The translations under genes and the position numbers were made by a program. Below are positions 8,764 through 17,350 of a stretch of DNA of 17,427 nucleotides, one piece after another. Each line of letters starts with the position of its first letter. The first letter of the stretch is position 1. The stretch lies in contig JALNQF010000669.1 of assembly GCA_028456385.1 (NCBI GenBank), positions 1 to 17,427 on the forward strand, in the 5' to 3' direction. The DNA is from Ophiosphaerella korrae. Lineage: Eukaryota; Ascomycota; Dothideomycetes; Pleosporales; Phaeosphaeriaceae. The notes beneath the pieces were generated by a model. That model was not told the origin of the DNA and did not search any database. It saw only the letters and a program-made list of their open reading frames with translations.

Positions 8764-10553
8764 ATGCAAATAGTATTGCAGCTCACACCGCACGATGAGC
8801 CCACATCGCAGCTCACATCGCAGCTCACACCGCAGCCCGGATTGAAGCTCTTTCATACAGCCGCTGCAGTCTCTACAGCAGAAACAGATCCAGCCCTTAC
8901 TTGCATGAAATGTAGAGAGTCACTCTCTGGCGTGTGCGCCTTTGTCGGGCACATCATCAACAAGCACAGCAAATCAGGGATAGGGCTGCAATGCTGCGGA
9001 CACAGGTTCACCACAATTCAAGATAGTTGGATCCAGCACCTGCGCGTTATCCATGGACGAGGCGATACGCCATTACCATGTACCAACTGTTCAGAAGCCT
9101 TCGCCGACCTAAAGAAGCTGAAGAGCCACGTGAAGAAGAAGCATAGCACGGATGTCCTCGAATGCGACTGCCACGGATATGCCTACATGGAAAGGTCCAG
9201 ACTCAATTTACACTTGAAGAGGCAGGGTAATTCTAAACAAGGCGCTGAGTCAGAAATAATCAAAAGGACTGCAAAATCGTCTGCAGGCCGCCTCCCGCCA
9301 GCGCCGCGATGGGATCAAACTTGGAGTATTGATACTATCTACCATGAACACAAGCAAAGGTGGCATCTATGCTATGATGACCTTAAATCTAGCCGACATG
9401 ACCGCTCCGCGCTAGCCAACTTTCTAACAACAGAACGTGTAGAGCTTCAGGCATCGCTGAAGCCGTTTATGGATGGGCTTCGAAGTGGACGGCTTGTGCC
9501 ACTTACAAAGAATGAGATCAACCCTCAGGAGGGCGGAATAGGGTCTCCCTATATTTTTGCAGTTCCAGATAAGGACCTCGATCTTAACGGCGTGTGGGGA
9601 ATGGCAATCATGAATATCCACAATGGCTCAATTTACGAAGGGGACCGAAAGAACGAACCACTACCATTCAAACCCTCTCTTGTCTACGAGTTTACTTCTG
9701 GATTTTCCATGACACAGCCCAAGTACGCAATGGATATTCCGCTTGACAACACCTTACTATGTCCACCAACAGCTATCGAGTCGCAATATCATATATACCA
9801 GCAAGAAGGAAAAAATAGTGTGTTCCAGGCTCTCGCTAACATCAGCACAGTAGGCTCTTTTGTTGATATCCATGATGGTAAGAAACTTTACACTTATCCC
9901 CCCCCCCCCCTTTTTTTTTATAGTTATTAAAGAAAGCTAACTTTGCTGTAGATAGAGGATATATGGGCCTTACCGCGATGGACAATACACAGGCCAAGTT
10001 ATGGTCACTCTATCCTCCAAGTCGCAACAACCGAACGGCTTACGAGAGAGAAAGTAATATTAGCAGACAATATTTACATTGTGAAGAGGAGCTAACTGGA
10101 GGCCGCGCTGCTCTTACAATGCCTGGAGAGCTTCTTGTTATACCTCCTGGATGGCTTCACTCAACGGTAACTCTCGTGCCTGGCTGTCTCTTTGGGTCAA
10201 CATTCTCTGTTGCAGAAGGGGTTTTTGCTACTGCAGAAATATTGAAACATGATATACTTGCAAAAAAGATTACCTCGTTAGGCGATCTTGGACCTTTTTT
10301 ACAATCTTTTCATGCCGCTGTTCTAGCGGCGAAGCATAATGAATGGTTGAGAGCAATAGGGATTCTCTGTTCTCTTCGTTACGATCAAATCGACAATAGG
10401 AAGGGAGAGAAGGAGATGCAGAGTTTAGTCAAGGGGATCCGAGGGCTTATAGGCAATCAGTTGCAAGATACATGTTCAAGCTGCTCTCACGAGATTGGTT
10501 CACATTTTCCCCTCTTTTTAGGGGGCTCAAAACGAAAGCGGTCTAATAAGTAA
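8764..10553 (+). CDS. C2H2 zinc-finger and JmjC-domain protein, two exons, 571 aa
   Basis: Exon 1 is 8764-9877 and exon 2 is 9952-10553. The N-terminal part carries tandem C2H2-like fingers: C47, C50, H63, H68; a degenerate one with C77, C78, H92, H97; C106, C109, H122, H127; and a partial one with C134, C136, H150. The C-terminal half is a JmjC domain, an Fe(II)/2-oxoglutarate dioxygenase fold used for histone or protein demethylation and hydroxylation (family knowledge). The likely iron ligands are H370, D372 and H441 (IPPGWLHSTVTL), with K387 in AKLW a candidate 2-oxoglutarate contact. A CSSC pair (546-549) and a basic KRKR (565-568, possible nuclear signal) end the protein. All key residues are present and splicing restores one frame, so it looks functional. 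The substrate is unknown. The protein begins with three copies of a 12-bp GCAGCTCACAYC repeat. Confidence 0.88.
9878..9951 (+). other. Intron of the JmjC gene (74 bp)
   Basis: The donor GTAAGA at 9878, branch-point-like GCTAAC at 9936-9941 and acceptor TGTAG ending at 9951 follow fungal intron rules. Removal joins GAT-G to AT-AGA, making Asp372-Arg373-Gly and continuing into GYMGLTAMD. The intron splits the codon of the presumed iron-binding Asp372 of the HxD motif. Unspliced, the frame reads through to a stop at 9928. The intron contains a C-run followed by a T-run (9898-9919). Confidence 0.88.
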
Positions 10554-10797
10554 CTGTCGTGGTACAAATACCGTTCAAGTGGGCAGAACATCAAGAGTTC
10601 GGACTCGACTTTTTGTCCATCACAGTAACTTGATAAAGATTTACAATTAGCGAGCAAGTTTATTAAGCTACTATTAAGTCAATTTACTTGCATGTAGACA
10701 CTAGATTGATATAATTCGTTCGAATATGTCGCCGAGAGTTTCGTATGTCGGTTGAGGAAGGCCCTTCAGTGTTGTGATTGTTCCGTTGCGCCTGCTA
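10554..10797. other. Spacer after the JmjC gene
   Basis: Normal-composition DNA with no recognisable gene. It presumably includes the 3' untranslated region and terminator of the JmjC gene. No clear polyadenylation signal was identified. Confidence 0.5.
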
Positions 10798-11683
10798 ATG
10801 CAAGATCTTTCAGCTCCCCTCCAAGCTTTATATGATGACAATCTGCAGGAGCTAATGTGTCGATATTGCCCGTACCTTGATTCGCGCCCTCGTTGGGGGC
10901 ACTGGCTGCCGTAGCAGTCGTGGAGCCCTGTGCTTTTGATGAGCGGCCTAAGCATCATAAGCGTTATAGAGCTAATCAAAATACGACATTATGGTGCACG
11001 CACCTTTCGCATGCTTCGGATATGCGAGAGCCTGTTTCCATTGTGCCTTCTTGGACCCCGCAGCACGCTGAGGTCGCACGGTTCTTGGCTGTCACACGCC
11101 TAGCCAACTACGGCAAAGCTCTTTTTTCGCGTTATACGGCGGCCCCAGAGATTGACGGATCCGCGAAAACGCCACGGTTGAGTCTGAACTCCCGCAGCAC
11201 ACATTCCCAAGCTTGGCAGAGCCTACAGCTCCCAGACGCTGATTGCGACTCCGGCGCACATGAGAAACCTGCATCGATTGGAGAACTGGGCGATTGCGTC
11301 ATAATTGCGCAGGCGCTCAACTACGTTGCAAGTGCTCTTTGAGAAGGACCGCTACCGCGCTGAGACGGCTGCTGCCGAACCACGGTTGAAAACGCCACCG
11401 CTACCCTCCCAACCACGGCAGGAGCACTCAGAAACCATTGCTGCCAAACTCTAAGAAGCAGAGCACCCTCCGCAACACCTTTGCCAAAGCCAAGAGCAAC
11501 ATACTCTACTGCGTCAAGAAGAACCCCAGCGTATCCTCGCGAAAGTCCAGGACTTTGATTGAAGACACCCACCAGACTCCTCCAAAAGTAACCTGGCCTA
11601 AGAAGAATCTCCCTATCGAGAACTACGCCTGGGCTTGCATGTCAAGGACGTTAGCCTCCTTACTATATATAGCACTAGCCTAG
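10798..11683 (+). pseudogene. Coding-like debris, function not recognised
   Basis: Three adjoining plus-strand stretches look like pieces of one or more broken genes. From 10798 to 10914 a 38-residue frame starts MQDLSAPLQALYDDN and includes CRYC and a Trp/Arg-rich end. From about 10925 to 11342 another frame reads as a Ser/Ala-rich protein (EPCAFDERPKHHKRY and onward). From about 11330 a third frame is Glu/Gln/Ala-rich (LFEKDRYRAE, then HSETIAAKL, a stop, and LRQEEPQRILAKVQDFD), suggesting a coiled coil. Frame changes at about 10915 and 11335 would join them. Composition is GC-normal and not RIP-mutated. No family was recognised, and introns could explain some of the frame changes. Confidence 0.35.
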
Positions 11684-12019
11684 CTTAGCTGAGAGATCAT
11701 CATAATACAATCATACCATCTTGACTACCGTACGTCATCCATCAATCCCTCACACAGTCCATTGTCACTACCCTTTCCTTCCCGCACTTTCTCGAGCAGC
11801 GAGCCCTCCAAGAAAAGAGCATATCATAAAGTTATACTATAGAGGGGGTCGCCAAGCACCATGGCTTACAGAAGCAGTTCTCCATAAACCTCATCCACCG
11901 CCACAACACCATCGGGAACGGCCAAGTCATGATAGGGACCAAGCTCAAGACGCTCATAGGAAACTAGACCCGAACAGCGAAAGCCCTGCATTCTAGACCT
12001 CTCCAACATACGTGGCCAC
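11684..12019. other. Non-RIP spacer, no recognised gene
   Basis: Normal-composition sequence between the debris above and the phosphotransferase pseudogene. It has a pyrimidine-rich part at about 11760-11800. A plus-strand frame at about 11890-11965 (LIHRHNTIGNGQVMIGTK) may be the degraded start of the phosphotransferase or an unrelated remnant; it could not be placed. Confidence 0.4.
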
Positions 12020-13075
12020 ATGTTCAAACCAACCACCGAGGGGGTTCTCCAGGCTTATGAATACCGCGAGGGACCCACCGCCAACCTGGCCGATATTAGT
12101 ACCACCTTCTTCTTGGAGCTGATCGGGTTACCTCCAGGAGAACCAACTAACTAACCTCTTCGGGCTCGAGGTCATCGAGACTAAGGAATCTCTAGTCGAG
12201 TTTGACCTCCAGTGCCAGGGCCTATGGAGCTATATAGCCATCGCCGGGCCGAGCCAGGCAGACATTGTGCAGTTCCGCGCGGGACGCTCTAAGCTCAACA
12301 TGGCAAACATCAACATCGCCAAGCTGGTCCACACGGGGTGTGCTCCCAAATGCCAGCTATCACGGACAGATTGGTAGGCAATCCCCTCTATCTATCTATG
12401 TAATGGATAAGCGCGACGGGGTGTGCTATATCCAAACGAGGGACATGTCACCGGAAGGAAAGGCGGAATTTGAAACCCGGCAATTCCAGAGACCGTAGGC
12501 CATCTTGCAAGGTAGGTAGGTAGACATGCCGGTCACTCTTGGTAACGAAATACTTAAATCAGAGGGCAGATTCTTTGTAGCAGCGTGGAAACAGCCGCAG
12601 CGGGTCGCTCCAACCGTCACCAACAACCTACGCCACGAATTAGAGGTTGATCTCCATTGCCTGTTCCCAAAAACTACCCGATTGCCTTTGTTGGGACTCT
12701 AAAGCATATCCGCGAGTTATCTCCCACGAATTTTTTTACCCTTCCCTTCGTCATCACCCATGGCGACCCTCAACGAGACAAAACCCTTGTTGACGACGCT
12801 GGCTACATCACCGCAGTCATTGATTGGGCCGAGTCTAAAATCTAAAATCCTCCCATTCGGAATGTTGCTGTGAGCCTTGGAGAATGTCCTCGGATATATG
12901 GATGGCACGGGGGTGGCATTACTACGATAACGCCAAGGAGCTCCGAGACGAGTTTTGGTCGGTCTTTGAGACGAATATTAGGGGCATTCAGGAAGAATAT
13001 CCGTCTTGCGCGGATAGTTGGGTTGTTCCTGCGCTACGGCTTCGAACAGGAAGGGTCAGCCCAGAGGGAAGGTAA
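12020..13075 (+). pseudogene. APH-family phosphotransferase pseudogene, multiple frameshifts
   Basis: Pieces in all three frames follow the order of a fungal phosphotransferase of the aminoglycoside/choline-kinase-like fold. They are a start at 12020 (MFKPTTEGVLQAYE); NLFGLEVIETK at 12150-12182; YVMDKRDGVCYIQTRDMS near 12399-12452; RFFVAAWKQPQ near 12567-12600; and the catalytic loop LPFVITHGD at about 12740-12766. There follow AVIDWAES at about 12813-12836, replacing the usual NILVD-GVIDWAEA region, then ALENVLGYMD and HYYDNAKELRDEFW at 12929-12960. A 7-bp tandem duplication (TAAAATC, 12836-12842 and 12843-12849) breaks the frame after the DWAE motif. Further shifts occur near 12148, 12380, 12500 and 12920. 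RIP is absent, so decay came by indels. The natural substrate of this family is often unknown. Confidence 0.8.
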
Positions 13076-13560
13076 GGGACACGGATATTACCCTCAGGTA
13101 TGCTGATGCTTTCTGCGCCGGAGCGCATTTGAGTCGGAAGTAATAATCTTGTGTACAATATGTATCTAACAGTTCATGAAATCTTATAGCACAGGCTATT
13201 CATCGATATGTCGGCAAGTCTATCTCATGAAGAATCTCATTCCAATGTCCTAGGCTATTGTAAATACGGGACCTCAATATTCTACAACCGTGGAAATATA
13301 CTATAAGGTGCGTTAAATTGTATACCATGTCATGCTTTTGCTAATTCTTTGTCTATGCGGCAATAAACGCGTGCTGCCTCTCCTGTTATCTTTTCTTTTT
13401 TTTTGTCCTACGTCTAGTATATAGAGCTAGCCTCTGTGCATTGAATGGTAGCTACTTCACCCTAACGCGTACCTGCACGGTATCTGCACGTAATCTACTT
13501 TGTTAGCCTCTCGATTGATATAAAAAGTCCCTGTCCTGCTAGATTTGCACATTTCAGCTA
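13076..13560. other. Non-coding spacer before the mariner element
   Basis: Normal-composition DNA with no recognisable gene. The first part may hold the remaining C-terminal tail or 3' region of the phosphotransferase pseudogene. A T-run occurs at about 13391-13404. TA at 13559-13560 is the left target duplication of the mariner element. Confidence 0.5.
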
Positions 13561-13589
13561 CAGTTACTGGACAAAAGTTTGGAACAGCG
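13561..13589 (+). repeat. Left terminal inverted repeat of the mariner element
   Basis: CAGTTACTGGACAAAAGTTT plus GGAACAGCG, preceded by TA. Its reverse complement matches 14883-14909 apart from transitions and one or two gaps, with the shared core AACTTTTGTCC. It lies in the non-RIP block and keeps the likely ancestral sequence. Confidence 0.85.
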
Positions 13590-13697
13590 TGGCACGTGCG
13601 CACCCAACATGAGATTGACGCCTCATCGTTCACAACCACCCACCACCTAAAATTACATAGAAACTCGGTTTTTTTGATGTATTTGAAGAGAATTAAG

Positions 13698-14830
13698 TTA
13701 GTACTTAGTCTGCCAGCCTTGCGCGCGCCTACAAGCTTGAATCCTCCTCGGCATACTCAAGATGAGCTTGCGTATGAGCGTACCTGGTATACGCCGCCAG
13801 CACTCCTTCAACGCGCTGCAGAAGCCCTCCCACTCCTCTTTAGCTTGTAAAGAGTTATTATATTATAGGTAGTGCTTATGCATTAGCTTCTTAAGATGCT
13901 ACTAGAGGTGCTTAATTAGGTTAAGGTCAGGTAAGTAAGGTAGCTAGGTTATAGGTGTAATGTAGTGTTAAGCTATCTATCTTATCGTTGCGCGCAAGGT
14001 GTATATGCGCGCATTATCCTGCATAAAAAGCTAAGACTACTACTAGTTAGGTAGTAAGCCTCTACGAAGAGCTTTAATATAACTTTTACTTAAGTAGCTA
14101 CGTCGTTGTGTACACTTATCTCTCTCTATAATAACGAGTAAACTACAGCGTAGTCTACCTCGTTTATCTAGCTATATAGATCCCTATACTATCTAGGTAG
14201 GGCGCCTATAGACGTTAACCTTAGTTATTATCTCTAGCTTCTATTTCTTCTACGAGAACTAAAAGTACTACTTACAGTTGTAGCTAGAGCCCTTCTAAAG
14301 AGAGTACTTATCTAAGAATTTAAGTATACGCAAGTACTACTAAAAGCAGCGATACTATCGATAGAACTACTAGCGTTTCTAAGCATAGATAGGCTTAAGT
14401 TTTAGTTACTTTTTATATAGATTTTTAGTAAGGCTACGTCTTTTAATAAAGTAGTATAATGTCTTATAGCTAGGTAGCTTTAAAGGAGTCCTATCTACTA
14501 CTACAACTATAGTAGCTTTAGTAAGCTCTAAGTACTTAATCTTTAGCTAGGCACAAGCCTTGCAATAGATAAGCTTCTTCTAGTATAGCGATAGTATAGG
14601 TAGATAGCTACTACGAGGTTTATCTTTAATATTGCCTATTTCGCGGTATTTTTTTATAATCTTAGTTATAGCTAAGTATGTATAGTTAAACTAGCGTATA
14701 ACTTTAGAGTACCTTACACTACCTAATACTATCCTAATAATTCTATTATACTTATCTAAACTTATATTTAGCTTTCTGCGAATATTTCTATCTATCTCTC
14801 GTCTAAATCGGCGCAGTGTAGCTATAGTTA
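13698..14830 (-). pseudogene. Tc1/mariner transposase, RIP-mutated in its first three quarters
   Basis: The codons checked, from the DNA-binding part to the stop, share one frame, giving about 375 codons, the usual size. The N-terminal part includes KIIKKYREIGNIKDKPRS at about 14610-14665, an HTH linker typical of the family. The catalytic core shows MQDNA, with the second Asp at 14016-14018, and PDLN before a Lys codon at 13911-13913 where DD34E enzymes have Glu; exactly 34 residues separate them. The change is one G-to-A transition. The first Asp could not be identified. The last 50 or so codons (KEEWEGFCSALKECWRRIPG, then ACRRAQGW and TAA at 13698) are unmutated. The start codon is approximate. 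Confidence 0.85.
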
Positions 14831-14882
14831 TAGTAGGTTAAAGTAGTAATGTAGTTTAGAGGTGCGTAGTAAGTTAAGCTTA

Positions 14883-14909
14883 GCGTTCCTAACTTTTGTC
14901 CTAGTATAG
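14883..14909 (-). repeat. Right terminal inverted repeat of the mariner element
   Basis: GCGTTCCTAACTTTTGTCCT and the following AGTATAG, then TA. It is the degenerate partner of the left repeat; the CTG end expected from the left repeat is altered by RIP and a small gap, so the exact last base is uncertain by one or two positions. Confidence 0.78.
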
Positions 14910-14911
14910 TA

Positions 14912-16087
14912 ACAAATAAAAATACGCTACGATTATACTAGTAGAGAAAGCTTTACGTATTAAGGGACATTATAAACTTTATTTTCTACGTTTAAATATA
15001 TTGCTCTATTCGACTAGTAACTAGTTACCTTAGCTGCCTCTTCTATAGTAAATTATACCTAAGTAGATTTATTTATATAGAGCACTACAAATAAAAAGCT
15101 ACTACGATTATATAGTAATCTAACGCCTATATACTAAAAGATGCTGCCTTTACGTTATTATCGGCGAAAGAACGAGAGACACACATAGGTAGTCTAGCTT
15201 TCGTATCCTAGAAGTAGTTACGTTACTATCTCTACGCTTATAGTACTTCTAGTCTAAAATAACTAGCTCTAGTATACTAGAGTTCTTCTAAGTTACTTCT
15301 AGGTGTTGTGCGCTATAAGTTAAGCTAGTAATTAACTTAATTACTTTAAGTTACGCTTATAATAGTTAAATAAAACGTAATAGGCTTGTATTTAATAAAA
15401 GTAAAGTTATATTAACGTATTAGCGTTACTAGTATAATACTCTCTACTAGCGTTCTTACTTTTAGAGTTAGATTAAAACCTTAATACTAGGCTCTTACTT
15501 ACTATAATTAAGCTTTAGATACTATATTAATATAAAATCTTTTAACTACTACTACTTTATAAAGTATAAGATTTTCTATATACTTACTATAAGCTCTATT
15601 TAGAGTATTCTTAAAAACTTAAGTACTTTTACTAAGTAGTAGAAATACTTATATACTTACTTCTACGTAGCTTATACCTTTTACTCTTATAAAGGAGCCT
15701 AGTTCTATAAAACTTATTAAGTGTAAGGATAGTATACTACTAAGCTAATCCTAACAAAAAGGGGCTAATAGCTAGTTAAGCTATTGTAGTAGTATACAAT
15801 ATATATACTAGTTATTATCGCTTAAAGTTCTTTAGACTTGCTTAGAACTTACTTAGGGTTGTACTAAGTTGTATGCAGTAGAATATACTAGCCGACAGAG
15901 CTAGCACGTACTAGTTACTTAGCCTAGTAGAGCTTGTCGACAGCGCTAAGCGTACCCTAATAGCTCCCCGCCCTAGACCCCTTATATTAAGTTAACTAAG
16001 TAGAGAGTAGCTCTATTATTAAGTATAGTACTCTTAGAAAGTAAGTAAGTATTAAAATCTAGTGTTAAGTAAGCTCTAAGAGCTAGC
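14912..16087. other. AT-rich RIP-mutated sequence, no recognised gene
   Basis: No conserved domain could be read in any frame. Two similar segments start ACAAATAAAAA and share CTACGATTATA at about 14912-14943 and 15087-15118, so a short direct repeat is present. At 15758-15769 ACAAAAAGGGGC resembles a polypurine tract, and inverted copies of GTATACTAC/GTAGTATAC lie around it (about 15733-15799); these hint at a decayed retrotransposon end but do not prove it. A less mutated, GC-richer patch is at about 15890-15985. Confidence 0.45.
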
Positions 16088-16177
16088 TTAATAAGTTTAC
16101 TAAAGTTAATAAGTATACTAAAGTTAATAAGTATACCTAGGTTAATAAGTATACCTAGGTTAATAAGTACTACGTTT
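16088..16177. repeat. 18-bp tandem repeat, about 4.5 units
   Basis: Units begin TTAATAAGT and are 18 bp long: 16088-16105, 16106-16123, 16124-16141 and 16142-16159, with a diverged partial unit to about 16177. Two units end TACTAAAG and two end TACCTAGG. It is distinct from the 17-bp arrays at the window ends, although all three share a TTAATAAGT/ACTTACTAA-like flavour typical of RIP-mutated DNA. Confidence 0.88.
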
Positions 16178-16754
16178 AGCTAGCCTAAGTAGACTAGAGC
16201 CTTTAATTTAACTAACTCTAAGCTAGCTTTAGCTAGTTCTTAAAAAGAACTAGCTTACTTTTAAGTTACTAGAGTTTTAACTACTATAAAGTAAAGCTTA
16301 TCTAAATAAGCTAGTATTTTTACTTTTCTATTATTATATATTTTAAATAGATTACTAGTAAGTACTATTTATATCTATTTATAATCTTATAGCTTTTAGT
16401 AGTAAGCTTAGCTATATAAGTAGTTGTATTTTATATTAGAGCTTAAGCTTAAGCTTACTACTTATAGCTTAGATCTACTAAATATTATAAATACGCTAGC
16501 TCTTTAATTAGTAGTTTAGAGCTTATACTCTTATAATAGAGCTAAGTAAATTCTACTAATTTACTCTAGTATAAGTACTTTTAAGCTAAGGACTAAGCTC
16601 TAGATTACTAATTAGCTTATTATCTAAGCTTAGTCTAGAGCTAGCTTTAGTATTAACGCTTCTAGGAAATCTTATACTATAAGCTTACTTATTACTTCTA
16701 TAATCTTATACGTAATTATATACTAATATAAGTATAGCTACTTATTATACTTAT
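16178..16754. other. AT-rich RIP-mutated sequence, no recognised gene
   Basis: It contains many AGCTTA/TAAGCT motifs and no readable conserved frame. It lies between the 18-bp array and the inner edge of the right inverted-repeat arm. No similarity to the corresponding left inner region (after 370) was seen. Confidence 0.5.
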
Positions 16755-16855
16755 AAGGTAGACTTTACGCAAGATAACTTAATAAAGTAGTTTTAATAAT
16801 TAACAAAAAAGAGTAAATAGTAGATAAAGCTATCTAAGTAAGTACTAGGTATATA

Positions 16856-17350
16856 ACGTGTCTTACTACTCCTTAGCCTATACTACTCCTTAGCTTACCC
16901 TAAAAACCTACTAAAAATCGCAAAAACTATACCTTAATATCTTAAAAATAGCCTTATAATAAATTCTAGAATTTTAATCCTATCGTTAAATAGCTATTTT
17001 CAGGCTTATATTTAACTTAGAAGGTAAATTTATTATATAGTTCTAGAGGTATTCTAGTTTAGCTTAAAATTAGGGGCTAAAACTTAGTATCTTTATAACA
17101 GCTAGGTATATTACTATAGTACTTCTATAGGTACTTCTAAGTTAGTATAAGAAGCTTTTTGTAAAATTTTAGAATTTATTATAAAGCTATTATTAAGATA
17201 TTAAGGTATAGTTTTTGCGATTTTTAGTAGGTTTTTATAGTAGGCCGAGGAGTAGTATAGGCCGAGGAGTAGTATAGGCTAAGGAGTAGTGTAGGCTAAG
17301 GAGTAGTGTAGGCCGAGGAGTAGTGTAGGCCGAGGAGTAGTAAGACACGT
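16856..17350. mobile_element. MITE, 495 bp, TA target duplication
   Basis: It starts ACGTGTCTTACTACTCC and ends with the exact reverse complement. Similarity between the two ends continues inward for over 100 bp (for example TAAAAATCGCAAAAACTATA at 16911 on the left against its complement near 17205 on the right). Flanking TA (16854-16855 and 17351-17352) is confirmed by the empty site in the left inverted-repeat arm, which has one TA fewer. No coding capacity is visible. A TA duplication and long inverted ends suggest mobilisation by a Tc1/mariner-type transposase; its ends do not match those of the mariner element at 13561. Confidence 0.9.
17241..17342. repeat. 17-bp subterminal tandem repeat in the MITE, six units
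   Basis: Six units of TAGGCYRAGGAGTAGTR follow with an exact 17-bp period. The opposite end of the MITE has only two units, in inverted orientation (16864-16880 and 16881-16897). Units two and three from the right differ by C/T and G/A transitions. Subterminal repeats of this kind can be transposase-binding sites in other elements, but that is an inference here. Confidence 0.9.

Larger units (their letters stand above)
13561..14909 (-). mobile_element. Tc1/mariner DNA transposon, about 1.35 kb
   Basis: The left end, CAGTTACTGGACAAAAGTTT at 13561, followed by GGAACAGCG, is mirrored at 14883-14909 (GCGTTCCTAACTTTTGTCC and a degenerate end). This gives terminal inverted repeats of about 28 bp, flanked by TA at 13559-13560 and 14910-14911. 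Length, TA duplication and the transposase it encodes (minus strand) all fit Tc1/mariner (established family features). The right 1.05 kb is RIP-mutated; the left 0.29 kb is not. Confidence 0.88.

Noticed and set aside
8453..8828. Short minus-strand open frames over the copia LTR and the JmjC start
   Set aside because: They overlap the copia pol end, the (AT)n run and exon 1 of the JmjC gene, and show no domain.
9963..10553. Separate 196-codon gene starting at the ATG at 9963
   Set aside because: A canonical intron joins it in frame to exon 1, and the JmjC HxD motif is completed only by splicing. It is exon 2, not an independent gene.
10701..10979. 92-codon minus-strand open frame
   Set aside because: No domain or coding signature was seen, and the opposite strand has a more protein-like reading. 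Not supported enough to call.
11092..11572. Minus-strand open frames across the debris region
   Set aside because: They are three overlapping frames with low-complexity composition opposite the plus-strand coding-like reading.
13545..13850. 101-codon plus-strand open frame
   Set aside because: It is the antisense shadow of the unmutated C-terminal end of the mariner transposase and includes the left terminal repeat.
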